Positions 16,110 through 25,365 are shown, counted from the stretch's first letter. The stretch is DNA of 64,000 nucleotides from an uncultured Candidatus Saccharibacteria bacterium (GCA_949101405.1 CARYFM010000003.1:15997-79996); one strand, 5' to 3'. Numbers and translations are program-made. The notes: a model not told the origin generated them from the sequence alone.

Positions 16110-16156
16110 GACTATTTTATCTTTGATTTGTCAATGGTAAGATGGTCTGGTTTTTT
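16107..16156 (+). terminator. Terminator overlapping the tRNA-Glu CCA end
   Basis: CCAGAC (16107-16112) pairs with GTCTGG (16145-16150), with inner ATCTT/AAGAT, followed by TTTTTT. The 5' arm begins with the CCA of the tRNA. Confidence 0.75.
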
Positions 16157-16165
16157 GAGACGGTA

Positions 16166-16194
16166 GCCCACAACTCTTTGTAAGAGCTGTGGGC
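16166..16194. terminator. Strong hairpin after DUF3048 gene
   Basis: GCCCACA-A-CTCTT-TGT-AAGAG-C-TGTGGGC. It lies 11 bases beyond the stop of the minus-strand gene at 16206. There is no clean U-run, so it is a weak terminator or an mRNA 3'-end stabiliser. Confidence 0.6.
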
Positions 16195-16205
16195 GAAATT
16201 GTTAT

Positions 16206-17483
16206 CTAGTATTCAATGCGACCGGTTTGTGGGATAGCAGCAATCCAGACTTGTCCGGGAGTAAATTGAATGTTGTCGCCATTGGCATTTCGGAAGATAA
16301 TTTGGCTGGTTTGAGAAGATTTAGTCCAGCTACCTTCAATAACTTGTCCATTCTGGAAGATAGTGGCAGGTCCGGTGCCGATGGTGGTGATTTTTTCGTG
16401 GTAGCCATCATAATCTGGGCGTTCTTGTACTACCATAGCTACGACTACACTGGGTGTGAGTTGCACTGGTTCACCACATTGGGTCTTGGTATTAGGTTCA
16501 GGCAAGTTGGCTGGACATTCGTAGGAAACATGGGGTTCACCACTAGCATAGGAGCGAAGATACTTGTTGGTTTCTGGGTCGTATTTGTAAACGGTATTAA
16601 AGGTGGGTGAAGCACCAAACTGGAGTCGAACTGTGTCGATGATATTGATACAGTCTTCGCCTTCGGCACAGGTATCGCGCTCAGTAATGATATTATCTAC
16701 ATCTTCTGGAGTGAGGCGAGGGAAGACTTTGGGGCTGGAGGTATTGTAACCTTTGGTCTCGTTAAACTGGGCGAGGTTGGCAGGAGAAGTAAAGAGATTA
16801 TTCCACATACGACCACTGTTGTTTTCGCGCCACATATAAGTGTTGCTTTCATCAAGATCGCGCTGTCCGCTACGGCGAAGATCGGCTAGGGCTTCGTCGG
16901 AGCCACCGGCGTGTACGATGGTACAGTCGAAAGGTGTATCCCAGTCAAGATAGTAGGAACGAAGCGAACGAATAGGACCGATGGCACCAACGGTGGGATT
17001 TTGGAAGATAGCGGCAAAGCGCGTAATTCCCCGTTCAGCGATGGCCTCAAATACGACTGCAGCCTGGTTGAGCCCTGCTTGCGGGCGTCCGCCATCGTTA
17101 CCATTCGGAATTTGGACACAGAAAGTGGGTTTTTGATTGAGGCTAGCGTCGGAAATTTCTTCGCCGGTGAGTAGGCTATAGATAGGATCAGGAAAATCGG
17201 GGTAGTTGCCATTAGCAGCGTCTTCTGGACTGGGACGGAAAAAGGCAAAATAGACAAAAACGCCGACACCAGCAGCAATAAAGATAAATAGGAGCGCTAA
17301 AACCCAGAGGAGGACTTTTTGACCCGTGGTGCGCGGCTTGTGCTCTTTTTTGCTTTTGGGGCTGGTCTGAGTTTTGTCAGGTTCTGATATATCCGTTTTA
17401 TGATTAGTTTTAGTGTTAACGGATGTTTGGGCTGAGACTGGCTTGGTCTTTTTTATCTCTTCCTTGGGCGCTTTTGGGCTCAT
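16206..17483 (-). CDS. DUF3048 (YerB-like) membrane-anchored protein
   Basis: 425 residues. A 55-residue polar Lys/Thr-rich cytosolic part is followed by one membrane span (about 57-82), then a large outer domain. The DUF3048 core is recognisable: PTFCVQIPNGNDGGRPQAGL, VVFEAIAERGITRFAAIFQN, IGPIRSLRSYY and the C-terminal GQVWIAAIP. The function of this family is not established; YerB of Bacillus is an example. Four or more cysteines in the outer part could form disulfides. AGAGGAG precedes the ATG. It is a stand-alone minus-strand gene ahead of tRNA-Glu. Confidence 0.85.
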   Translation of the reverse strand: MSPKAPKEEIKKTKPVSAQTSVNTKTNHKTDISEPDKTQTSPKSKKEHKPRTTGQKVLLWVLALLFIFIAAGVGVFVYFAFFRPSPEDAANGNYPDFPDPIYSLLTGEEISDASLNQKPTFCVQIPNGNDGGRPQAGLNQAAVVFEAIAERGITRFAAIFQNPTVGAIGPIRSLRSYYLDWDTPFDCTIVHAGGSDEALADLRRSGQRDLDESNTYMWRENNSGRMWNNLFTSPANLAQFNETKGYNTSSPKVFPRLTPEDVDNIITERDTCAEGEDCINIIDTVRLQFGASPTFNTVYKYDPETNKYLRSYASGEPHVSYECPANLPEPNTKTQCGEPVQLTPSVVVAMVVQERPDYDGYHEKITTIGTGPATIFQNGQVIEGSWTKSSQTSQIIFRNANGDNIQFTPGQVWIAAIPQTGRIEY

Positions 17484-17553
17484 AAAAATAACTCCTCTTA
17501 ATTACTTCTATTTTAACATAAGTAGGATAAAAATTATACCTTGGCTTTATGAG

Positions 17554-18993
17554 TTATGCGTTTTCGATAGCTGTAACTGTGGCATGAAGTCGAGCCAGAC
17601 TAGTGTTTTTACCTAAAACTTCTAAGGTGAGATGAAGTGCTGGGCTGAAGGGTGCATATGACAGAGCAATACGGATGAGGGAGAAAAGCTCGGCGGGTTT
17701 ACGACCAGTATCGACGAGTAATTGGTTGAGCGCGTCTTGCAAGCTATCAGCATCCCACGTAGTATTTTCAAGTTTAGTAGTGGCTGTTTGCAATAGTTCA
17801 CTAAGGTCTTCCTCGGAGATTTTTTTCAGGAATTTGTTCTTATTAATCATTGCGAGGTCAATTTCTGGGTTGGTGAAGAAATAAGTAGTCATTTCACGGA
17901 GGTCAGATAAGGTCTTGAGACGGTCATAGATAATACTAAGTACGCGTTTTTTATAGACATCATCGTAGGCTGCAGCAGACTCAGGCCAGTAGTCGATGGT
18001 ACGCGGATAGAAAGAATCAATTCCCTCTTCGTCGATAAGTTTGCGAATCCATTGTCCATTCATCCAGAGGATTTTAGTCTCATCAAATCTGGCACCGGAA
18101 GTTTGGATACGGTTAATCGAAAAGGCTTGAATAAGTTGATCTTTAGAATAGATTTCTTCTTCAGTGCCATCATTCCATCCTAGACAAGCGAGATAGTTGA
18201 GTAAGGCTTCAGGCAAAATACCATCATCACGATATTCAGTAACGGATTTGGCCCCGTCACGCTTACCGAGTTTTTTATTACCCGTTGGAGCGAGAATATG
18301 TGGCAATGAGATGAGATGAGGTACATCTAGTTTGAGAGCTTCATAGAGCGCAAGGTAGTTTGGTGTGCTAGAAAGGTATTCTACTCCACGGCAGATGTGG
18401 GTGACACCCATAGTCGCATCGTCTACGATATGTGCAAAATTGTAGGTTGGTAGACCGTCAGCTTTGATGAGAATAATATCATCTTGAACTTCGGGACCAG
18501 CAGTCATTTCCCCCATAACTTCGTCATGCCAGTGGCGGATTTTAGGATCGGCTTTGAAGCGCAGAGGTAAGCCTTCGTGCCATTCTGGTGGGCTTTCTGG
18601 ACGGAAGTTGCGATAGAGATAAGGGATTTTTTTGGTGGTACAAGTGTCGCGATAAGTTTGGATTTGCTCACTACTAGTATCATCAGCATAAGCTCGACCC
18701 ATGGCAATGAGCTTCTTAGCCCATTCGTGGTAGATTGCTTTACGTTCACTTTGGAAATAAGGTTCAGATGGACCGCCCACAATGGGACCCTCATCCCATT
18801 CTAATCCAAGCCACTTAAGAGTATCCTCGATGAGCTCAGTGGCACCATCCACATAACGAGCCTGGTCGGTATCTTCGATACGAAGGATGAAACTACCTCC
18901 CGCTTGGCGAGCTAGAAGGTATGGATAGATAGCACTACGAACATTACCGATATGGATATAACCAGTGGGGCTAGGAGCAAAACGTGTTTTCAT
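17554..18993 (-). CDS. gltX: Glutamyl-tRNA synthetase
   Basis: Class I aminoacyl-tRNA synthetase charging tRNA-Glu. RFAPSPTGYIHIGNVRSAI contains the HIGH-type motif as HIGN, and KLGKRDGAKS is the KMSKS-type loop. RIEDTDQARYV and the helical anticodon-binding part follow. Length 479 is normal. No sign of GlnRS was seen in the window, so this may be a non-discriminating enzyme, but that cannot be decided here. The ATG is fixed by an extended -10 that ends 6 bases upstream. Confidence 0.95.
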   Translation of the reverse strand: MKTRFAPSPTGYIHIGNVRSAIYPYLLARQAGGSFILRIEDTDQARYVDGATELIEDTLKWLGLEWDEGPIVGGPSEPYFQSERKAIYHEWAKKLIAMGRAYADDTSSEQIQTYRDTCTTKKIPYLYRNFRPESPPEWHEGLPLRFKADPKIRHWHDEVMGEMTAGPEVQDDIILIKADGLPTYNFAHIVDDATMGVTHICRGVEYLSSTPNYLALYEALKLDVPHLISLPHILAPTGNKKLGKRDGAKSVTEYRDDGILPEALLNYLACLGWNDGTEEEIYSKDQLIQAFSINRIQTSGARFDETKILWMNGQWIRKLIDEEGIDSFYPRTIDYWPESAAAYDDVYKKRVLSIIYDRLKTLSDLREMTTYFFTNPEIDLAMINKNKFLKKISEEDLSELLQTATTKLENTTWDADSLQDALNQLLVDTGRKPAELFSLIRIALSYAPFSPALHLTLEVLGKNTSLARLHATVTAIENA

Positions 18994-18999
18994 GAGAAT

Positions 19000-19005
19000 A
19001 TTATA
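19000..19005 (-). promoter_or_regulatory. -10 box of gltX (leaderless)
   Basis: TGTTATAAT on the minus strand, 6 bases from ATG 18993. Confidence 0.75.
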
Positions 19006-19028
19006 ACATACTCAGTGGAGTTTTAGTG

Positions 19029-20792
19029 CTAGAGCGATGTTACTATATTGCGAACTTGTTTCTTTGTCAAAACAGTACTATTTGATGTAATCTTGTAGAG
19101 CACGCCACCGTTGACCCAAGCAGCATTAGAATTGGAGTTGGAAATATAAATAGTAATTCCCTGCTCATGCGTAGTAGTGTAATCGTCTTGCCAGGTTGGC
19201 TCAACATAATTGCGCAATAAGGCAGCGCTATCCCAAGAGGATTTTTCTTCAATCAGAACGAATGAGGCATTATCTGGGCCATCAAAAGTGAGGGCGATTT
19301 TGCCATCTTCGGATGTAATGTCTCCGAGAGAATAGTCGCGAGGGACGTAAGATGGATATGAAGCTTGGATGCCAGTTTGCATAGCAGCTACGCGAACAGA
19401 AATATCAGGAATATTGGATCCCACTGCATAAATGATTCCAGCTACACAGATGGCAGCGCAGGTGAAAGCAATTGCAAAGTGACGGGCACGGAACTTTTTG
19501 CGGGGCATAGCACGTTCGGCGCGAGCTGTAGCCTTGCGGCTTTGGGCCTCATCCATTGTAGCCACGGAATGCAATGCTTGTTCGATAGCACGGTTTTTGA
19601 GCTCTTCTGGGCTAGTAGAGCGGACTTTGCGGCGATTATTAAGCATTTGGTTACTTGTCGCCTTGCGAGTCATAGGACGCATGGTTGCTGGATGACGGGT
19701 TGGAGCCATGGCTTTTTTGCGATTGACTGCGATAACTTTAGCAGAGGATTTGGCGACTTTGGCGGCAGCTCGATTGGCTTTGGCTGGTAGGGTGATTTTG
19801 ACGCTAGAATTGCTGGTTTTAGATTTTAAGCTCTCCTCTTGGAGCTTGGTGGATTTCATGGCGATAGTGACAAACTTTTCGATAGTATCGCCGAGCTCTT
19901 TCATTTCGGGAGAATCATGGTTGGACTTGATATTATCGGCAAAAGCTTTCAGTGAAGAGATTTGCTCGGAGACCTGGGCTGGGTCGGTCGCGACGCGGAT
20001 TGAGGCAATAGCTTCGGAGGCTGCCTGGGCGATAGCGTCGACAGACGTGTTAGCCGAAGTGTCAAGCGTCGCGACCGCAGGCGCTTCGGTAACTTCTGTG
20101 CTGACTGGAGCGTTTTCGACTGGCATGGCATAGTTAGAATAATTATCTCCATATTCCTTCACCGAAGCGCCTAGGCTGGCGGCTGCATAATCGGCAGCGA
20201 TATTCATGGCCAATGTGTCCATATCAACTGGCGTAGTTGTTGGATTGTCTGTGGTTGGTGCTATAGGTGCTGCCGGCTCACTAGACATTGGCGCACCTGT
20301 GTAAATAGATGGCGTGCTAGAAAAAGGATTGAAAGCAGCGGAATTATTATATGTATCTGATGGATTTAATGCAGCCGCCAGCCGCTCGGCTTCAGCTATA
20401 CTGGGCGCTGGGCTACTTACCTGAGGATACTCAGCAGTTGTTTCGGGTTGACTAGTGGCTGGATTGACATTGTTGCCTCCAAATTCAACAACTTGTGGAT
20501 ACAGTGTGACTTGATTAGTTTCGGATAGGATGCGAGCAGCCTCAGCAGCTTCTTTAGCCTGACGTTCGGCTTCGGCGCGGGCAGCTTCGAATTCGGCGGC
20601 ATGAACACGCAGATTAACTAAACGTGATGGTGTAGCGACGGCTTGGCGGTTATGCCGAGTAGCCTGTGCGGCTTCTTCAATTGCTAAATTAGTCGGGCGC
20701 TTAACGTAGCGACGATTAAGTGTAGTTGATGTCTGAGTAATACGATGAGTTGCGGAACTAGACCGCCCAGACTCGACCTGAATTCTACTCAT
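19029..20792 (-). CDS. Single-pass protein with DUF4367-like outer domain
   Basis: 587 residues. The first 450 are low-complexity: an Ala/Glu/Arg coiled coil (about 60-95), Pro/Thr/Ser-rich stretches, then a strongly basic section (RKKAMAPTRHPATMRPMTRK). One membrane span (about 455-477) follows, then a 110-residue outer domain (YPSYVPRDYSLGDITSE ... IYISNSN). The outer domain resembles DUF4367 or anti-sigma C-terminal domains. A basic cytosolic part that could hold nucleic acid joined to a sensory outer domain is an attractive reading but only inference. GAGGAG precedes the ATG. It follows no obvious partner gene. Confidence 0.55.
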   Translation of the reverse strand: MSRIQVESGRSSSATHRITQTSTTLNRRYVKRPTNLAIEEAAQATRHNRQAVATPSRLVNLRVHAAEFEAARAEAERQAKEAAEAARILSETNQVTLYPQVVEFGGNNVNPATSQPETTAEYPQVSSPAPSIAEAERLAAALNPSDTYNNSAAFNPFSSTPSIYTGAPMSSEPAAPIAPTTDNPTTTPVDMDTLAMNIAADYAAASLGASVKEYGDNYSNYAMPVENAPVSTEVTEAPAVATLDTSANTSVDAIAQAASEAIASIRVATDPAQVSEQISSLKAFADNIKSNHDSPEMKELGDTIEKFVTIAMKSTKLQEESLKSKTSNSSVKITLPAKANRAAAKVAKSSAKVIAVNRKKAMAPTRHPATMRPMTRKATSNQMLNNRRKVRSTSPEELKNRAIEQALHSVATMDEAQSRKATARAERAMPRKKFRARHFAIAFTCAAICVAGIIYAVGSNIPDISVRVAAMQTGIQASYPSYVPRDYSLGDITSEDGKIALTFDGPDNASFVLIEEKSSWDSAALLRNYVEPTWQDDYTTTHEQGITIYISNSNSNAAWVNGGVLYKITSNSTVLTKKQVRNIVTSL

Positions 20793-20880
20793 TAATAATA
20801 ACTCCTCATCGTACTTTTGCTTATATCTATTATAACTTCAAGCATTATAAAAAAGCAAGAGCAAAATTATTCCTAGATTA

Positions 20881-20889
20881 TGCTATAAT
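20881..20889 (+). promoter_or_regulatory. Extended -10 of the 20900 gene
   Basis: TGCTATAAT with 10 bases to ATG 20900, leaving a leader of three or four bases at most. Confidence 0.65.
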
Positions 20890-20899
20890 ATGTAGTGAT

Positions 20900-22450
20900 A
20901 TGGATTTTGAAGAACGCGAACAACGTCGTCGACGCCAACTGATTAAAGTAATTATTGCTGAAGTAGGAATGGTATTATCGGTGATTGCCATTGTGGTGGT
21001 AGCAACTTTGGCAGCAATGGGATTTTTTGTGACTAGTAGTGGTAAGATTGAGCAATCGGGTTTAATCCAGATTCATTCAATGCCAACTGGGGCAACAGTG
21101 GAGTTGGACGGGAGTACGATTTTTTCGCGGACAAACTTAAGTCGTAGTTTGACGGCAGGTGAGCATAGTTTAAAACTATCACGGGATGGATATGATACCT
21201 GGCAGAAAACTATTAAGATGTCTTCGGGGATGTTGATGCGGCTGTATTATCCGCGTTTATTTCTGCTAAATCGTAAGTCAGAGTTAGCGTTGAGACTGGA
21301 TGAAGAATTGGAATTCTATTTACCATCACTTGATCGTATGTATATACTGTATGCGGCGAGTGATAGTGCTACTTGGAATTTAGTGAATGTTCGTGATGAC
21401 GAGCTAAAAACTACGCAGTTGGATCTTAGTAAAATTTTGCCAGGCATAACGGATGGTAAGTTTTTGGGTGAGGTGAAAGATTTGCGTTGGAGCAATAACA
21501 GCGATAAGGTTTTGGCGAAAATTGCGTATAGTGGTAAGGTTGAATGGGTTTTGATTAACCTAAGGGATTTAAAGCAAAGTCTTAACTTATCTCAGACTTT
21601 TGGTTTGGAGTTCACGCAGGTGGAAATGATTGATGATGGCGCAGCACAATTATTTGTTTTAGAAAATCAACAGCTGAGACGGATTAATACGAATGATCAA
21701 TCAATTTCTAGGGTTTTGTTAAAAGATGTTATGACCTTTGCCAACAATAAGACTAATTTGGTTTATGTAATGCAGTCTGTGGCTAATCAAGGATCGGATA
21801 AGGAAAAAATAATTGGCGTATATCGTGATGGGGAGAAAGGCGGTACGGTTTTAACTAAAGTCCCAGACGAAACTAGTGTGACGGTGGCTTTGACGCGGCT
21901 TTATGATGAGGATTATCTGGCGTATGCTATAGGAAATAATCTCAGCGTTTATTATGGGGCTTTACCAAGCTATCGTGAGGATGCGCAAAATACAGACTTT
22001 TCGAGTTTGAAGATATTGATTGACAAAGCAAAACTTAAAATGGCACCAGAGAGTTTTAGTTTGAGCCCGGAAGGTGAATATATTGTAGCGTCTAGAGAAA
22101 AACAGTTTATGGTGGTAGATTTGGAAACTGGAGAGTTGATAGAATATGATGCTATGACTGCTAAATTGTCCTGGTTAGATGGAGCGATGATGATGGCGGT
22201 TGATAATGATTCCCTTTGGGCGTGGGACTTTGATAACACAAACCAACGTCAGCTGGTGCGGTATTTGCCAACAGACGTTAAAGATGATGACGATAATGAC
22301 GTTAAGGCTGATACTGGTGCGGTGACAACTGCTATACATACTAAGTTGGCGCAATACCCGGCCATGATTGCTGACAATGATAGATGGTTGTATTATTTGA
22401 CAGAAACTAATTCTGGTTTGGCTTTGATGCGCGAGCGTATTCGCGACTAA
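20900..22450 (+). CDS. PEGA-domain surface protein
   Basis: 516 residues. A charged N terminus (EEREQRRRRQ) is followed by one membrane span (about 15-45). Next comes a PEGA domain (GLIQIHSMPTGATVELDGST ... SRDGYDTWQKTI, about 54-105), a beta-rich module common in surface proteins. The rest looks like a WD40- or TolB-like propeller with repeated WSNNSDKVLAK, FSLSPEGEYIVASR and SWLDGAMM strands. It should be anchored with the bulk outside, perhaps binding wall or host polymers. The stop overlaps the converging sortase stop by 3 bases. The Asp-rich stretch DDDDNDVKAD could bind calcium. Confidence 0.7.
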   Translation: MDFEEREQRRRRQLIKVIIAEVGMVLSVIAIVVVATLAAMGFFVTSSGKIEQSGLIQIHSMPTGATVELDGSTIFSRTNLSRSLTAGEHSLKLSRDGYDTWQKTIKMSSGMLMRLYYPRLFLLNRKSELALRLDEELEFYLPSLDRMYILYAASDSATWNLVNVRDDELKTTQLDLSKILPGITDGKFLGEVKDLRWSNNSDKVLAKIAYSGKVEWVLINLRDLKQSLNLSQTFGLEFTQVEMIDDGAAQLFVLENQQLRRINTNDQSISRVLLKDVMTFANNKTNLVYVMQSVANQGSDKEKIIGVYRDGEKGGTVLTKVPDETSVTVALTRLYDEDYLAYAIGNNLSVYYGALPSYREDAQNTDFSSLKILIDKAKLKMAPESFSLSPEGEYIVASREKQFMVVDLETGELIEYDAMTAKLSWLDGAMMMAVDNDSLWAWDFDNTNQRQLVRYLPTDVKDDDDNDVKADTGAVTTAIHTKLAQYPAMIADNDRWLYYLTETNSGLALMRERIRD

Positions 22451-23775
22451 TTGCCGAAGATACTATTCCAGAGGTTTTCAAAGAAGGAGGGCTCGTTGGC
22501 TGGCATGGTATCATTGCTGGGATTGGGCTCAGTAGAAGTGGTTGGATCGGCTATGTTTTCGTTGCTATAGGCAGGGCTGATTTGTTCAGCACTAATAAGT
22601 AGGCGGTAGCGTGAGGTCCCTAGTGGTGTACAAGTAATAAGAGTGAGCATAGGTTTATCGGTAGCGTAAACTAGAGCAGAAACATCGGTGGGTTCAACTA
22701 CTGTGCTGCCAGTCATCTGATAGGTATAGCGCACCGAGTCGTAGTTAATATAAATTAGATCACCTATTTCTAGACGTTCGAGCCCGGAGAAGATAAATTT
22801 GTAAGGATTGCTGCTATAAATGTCGCCAGCCGAATGCCCAGAAATAGCTAAATTTCCAATCTGTCCAGGTAGGGCGTTAGCTCCAGGTATAGAAAATTGC
22901 GCTACGCCTTGGTTCATAGCGGCATCAACCTCGTTTGTGCTGATACCAAAAGCGACTGGAACGTCGATATTAAGCTTGGGAATGATAAGCCTAGGTTCAG
23001 GAGAGACAGTTTGGGTGATGTTTGGGTCTACTGCCTCTATGCTGGTATTGTTTGTCCCAGTATCTGGTGAAATGTAAGCCATGATTGGCGCAAAGATACG
23101 ACGGTTATATTGTAGGAAGAGCGCAGTAGATATAACAAGTGCAAGACCAATAATTGGTGCTAGGTGACGATAGTTATGTTTACGTTCAGTGGCGCCGGTA
23201 GCAATGCGTTGATTTTTCATCTTTTCGGTAGCAAGATAAGTCTGAGCGGCTTTAGCATAATATTCGCTATAGTAATTTTTGTAGTAATCTTGCCAGGCAG
23301 AGTGATACTTTTGCCATTCTTCGGAAATAGCTTCTTGATTGATGGGGGCGTCTTTGAGAGTGCCGTTTCCGTCAGTGTGAGTATCTAGGGACTGTTCTAC
23401 TATTGGCGTGATGTCGTTATTGCCATAAGATTGTGTATTGTATTCTGGTTGATATTCGGTTGCTGGTTGTTGTGGCATGGTTTGACTATAAATGGGGGTG
23501 CGCTGATATTCAGCAGTTTGATAATTCATTCCGCTATGCGTCCAATCGGGTTGGGTCGGATTTTGGCTCTGGGGTATTGAGTTAGGGGTATTGGTATTAT
23601 AACGGTTATTATGATGCTCGCGATTTTTTATAAGACGTTCGCGAGAACTGGCTGGTAAATTGCGGAGATTTTCGACAGTTGACGAATAAACCGCAAGTAC
23701 TTTCTTGCGGGCAATCTCGGCCGCTGTTTGACGCTGCCGATCTGAAGAAGATGGCCCACCATTTTCTAAATCCAT
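22447..23775 (-). CDS. Sortase family transpeptidase
   Basis: Cysteine transpeptidase that joins surface proteins or pili to the wall. A long cytosolic Gln/Asn/Tyr-rich part (about 1-215) is followed by one membrane span (RHLAPIIGLALVISTALFLQ), then the sortase fold. Catalytic His is in ISGHSAGD, Cys in TLITCTPLG and Arg in SRYRLLI. A Pro/Ser/Asn-rich tail ends the protein. I take ATG 23775, preceded by TGTTATAAT 9 bases away. A longer frame to 23922 would run through tRNA-Leu. The class is unclear; a class E or D type is likely. No pilin with an obvious LPxTG was found in the window. Confidence 0.85.
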   Translation of the reverse strand: MDLENGGPSSSDRQRQTAAEIARKKVLAVYSSTVENLRNLPASSRERLIKNREHHNNRYNTNTPNSIPQSQNPTQPDWTHSGMNYQTAEYQRTPIYSQTMPQQPATEYQPEYNTQSYGNNDITPIVEQSLDTHTDGNGTLKDAPINQEAISEEWQKYHSAWQDYYKNYYSEYYAKAAQTYLATEKMKNQRIATGATERKHNYRHLAPIIGLALVISTALFLQYNRRIFAPIMAYISPDTGTNNTSIEAVDPNITQTVSPEPRLIIPKLNIDVPVAFGISTNEVDAAMNQGVAQFSIPGANALPGQIGNLAISGHSAGDIYSSNPYKFIFSGLERLEIGDLIYINYDSVRYTYQMTGSTVVEPTDVSALVYATDKPMLTLITCTPLGTSRYRLLISAEQISPAYSNENIADPTTSTEPNPSNDTMPANEPSFFENLWNSIFGN

Positions 23776-23803
23776 ATATTTTCTATTATAACACGAAAAA
23801 TAT

Positions 23804-23811
23804 GATATAAT
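23804..23811 (+). promoter_or_regulatory. -10 of tRNA-Leu
   Basis: TGATATAAT ending 8 bases before the tRNA 5' end. Confidence 0.65.
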
Positions 23812-23819
23812 GGAAATAA

Positions 23820-23906
23820 GGGCGAGTGGCGGAATTGGTAGACGCGCTAGACTCAAAATCTGGTTCTCGCAAGGGAGTGAGGGTTCGATTCCCTCCCCGC
23901 CCACCA
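23820..23906 (+). tRNA. tRNA-Leu (CAA)
   Basis: 87 nucleotides with the long variable arm of class II tRNAs (TTCTCGCAAGGGAG region). Anticodon loop CTCAAAA gives CAA, reading UUG. T-arm GAGGG/CCCTC and encoded CCA. The acceptor stem holds one mismatch (A6 opposite C67). Confidence 0.9.
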
Positions 23907-23943
23907 CAAGAAGATTAGTCAAACTTTCTCGAATTCAAGATAC

Positions 23944-23970
23944 AAAGATTAATTTCGGTTAATCTTTTTT
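23944..23970 (+). terminator. Terminator after tRNA-Leu
   Basis: AAAGATTAA-TTTCGG-TTAATCTTT hairpin running into TTTTTT. Confidence 0.85.
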
Positions 23971-24049
23971 GTTTGCTTTTAAAAAAGGATATAAAAAGCA
24001 TTATAATATTTATGTAAGTTAAATTACTATTGCGTATATAGATTACAAA

Positions 24050-24565
24050 ATGAAAGAGCTAGTAGATTTTATAGTTTTGATAATAATATATTTTTGGAAG
24101 TTCTATAAGAAATGGAAAGAAAAAGGTAGGGATGTACTGCTTGTAAATACTTTAATGTACATATACTTGTCTTTTGTATTATATTTTACTTTAATGCCCA
24201 TAATAATCTCTTTACCATTCATGTTTAATCACTCATACGATTCAATGAATTTAGTGCCATTTATTGATGTTTTAAATAGCAGAGGTGATTTTGTTAGGCA
24301 AGTGGGGTTGAATATGATAATGACAATTCCTTTTGGCTTTTTAATGCCTTTAGTGAAAAGAAATGTTGGATTTTTAAAAGTTGTTAGCTATACTTTCTTA
24401 TTAAGTTTAGGAATAGAAATATTACAACCTTTAATAAATGGTTTTAGATCAGCAGATATAACGGATTTAATAACTAATGTCATAGGTGGAAGTATTGGAT
24501 ATATTATGTATTTAATATTTAAACCATTAACAACTAAAATTTTAAATTATATAGGGGATAAATAA
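24050..24565 (+). CDS. VanZ family protein (AT-rich)
   Basis: 171 residues, four or five membrane spans. VanZ signatures: SMNLVPFIDVL, NMIMTIPFGFLMPL and LGIEILQPLINGFRSADITD followed by NVIGGSIGY. The closest types are the Firmicute VanZ proteins rather than the VanZ at 15513. Base and codon use differ sharply from the neighbours: codons are almost all A/T-ended (AAA, TTA, ATA), and the upstream 100 bases are equally AT-rich. Together with its place directly after a tRNA gene and terminator, this suggests recent transfer. It is a single gene closed by the hairpin at 24569. Confidence 0.85.
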   Translation: MKELVDFIVLIIIYFWKFYKKWKEKGRDVLLVNTLMYIYLSFVLYFTLMPIIISLPFMFNHSYDSMNLVPFIDVLNSRGDFVRQVGLNMIMTIPFGFLMPLVKRNVGFLKVVSYTFLLSLGIEILQPLINGFRSADITDLITNVIGGSIGYIMYLIFKPLTTKILNYIGDK

Positions 24566-24568
24566 AAA

Positions 24569-24586
24569 AGCCCCCTTGCGGGGGCT
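24569..24586 (-). terminator. Terminator of the 24601 gene
   Basis: AGCCCCC-TTGC-GGGGGCT. On the minus strand it runs into TTTTTTATTT. It also sits right after the stop of the converging vanZ. Confidence 0.85.
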
Positions 24587-24600
24587 AGATATGGAATAGG

Positions 24601-25326
24601 TTACTGATTAATTACCAACGAGTTAATCATTTCTTCACCTACTTTACCCCATTCGTCACGCATGCTGTCGAGACAGTTGAAGGAAATAACAGTGAGTTTG
24701 CCATCATAAGAGAAGAAAGCCATATGGTTATAGATATCTTCGTCGGTATAATCGGTGACAAGTTTAATTTCAGCAACTTTGTATCCGTTGACTTCGCGAG
24801 TGTTGGTACTAATAACATCGGCATTTATATCGAAAATAGATTTCATGGCTTTGAGATATTCTTCAATCTGGCTATTAGCAAGAGCGTTTTCTGGTTTACT
24901 AAGGGCGAGGTTGACAGTGTTATCGCTGTTGGTGAGGACTAAGTCTGGAATGGAAGAATTGTCTTCGCCATCACCATAATCTTCTTCGACTTTTTCTTTA
25001 CTCATAGTAGTAAAGTTGGATGGGGCAAGTAATTTATAATTATAGCCATCAAGTGAGACGTATTTAGCTTCGAGTTTGTTGCCTTTGCCATTTTCTAGAG
25101 TGTACGAAGTCTCGGTTTTGTCATCTTCTGTTTTATTATTGTCGTCCTTATTTTGAGTGAAGTGCATGATGCAGAAGATTACACCTGCAATGATGACGGC
25201 AGCTACGATAATGCCGATGATGACTTTCCATGGGAAACTATTAGTGCTATCTGCTTTTTTTGCAGTAGCTTTGGCGGACTTAGTTTCCTTAGGTTTGGTA
25301 TTAGATTGTTTGCGTGCTTCTGCCAC
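24601..25326 (-). CDS. Hypothetical single-pass surface protein
   Basis: 241 residues starting at GTG with AAAGGAG upstream. A Lys/Ala/Thr-rich cytosolic start (SAKATAKKAD) precedes one membrane span (about 33-55), then an acidic linker (DDNNKTEDDKTE) and an outer domain of about 150 residues with no recognised family. The fold pattern (FFSYDGKLTVISFNCLDS near the end) resembles PsbP-like or DUF-type substrate-binding modules, but this is weak. It stands between the AT-rich vanZ and a cation exporter on the same strand as the exporter, 39 bases after it. Confidence 0.55.
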   Translation of the reverse strand: MAEARKQSNTKPKETKSAKATAKKADSTNSFPWKVIIGIIVAAVIIAGVIFCIMHFTQNKDDNNKTEDDKTETSYTLENGKGNKLEAKYVSLDGYNYKLLAPSNFTTMSKEKVEEDYGDGEDNSSIPDLVLTNSDNTVNLALSKPENALANSQIEEYLKAMKSIFDINADVISTNTREVNGYKVAEIKLVTDYTDEDIYNHMAFFSYDGKLTVISFNCLDSMRDEWGKVGEEMINSLVINQ

Positions 25327-25365
25327 GATAAACTCCTTTTGTTTAATTTATATTTATTGTAGCAG

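Noticed and set aside
16166..16194. tRNA-like or riboswitch element after tRNA-Glu
   Set aside because: It is a simple hairpin next to a converging gene end and has no further conserved fold.
22447..23922. Longer sortase start at 23922
   Set aside because: It would run through tRNA-Leu; the ATG at 23775 has its own -10 box and a better protein start.
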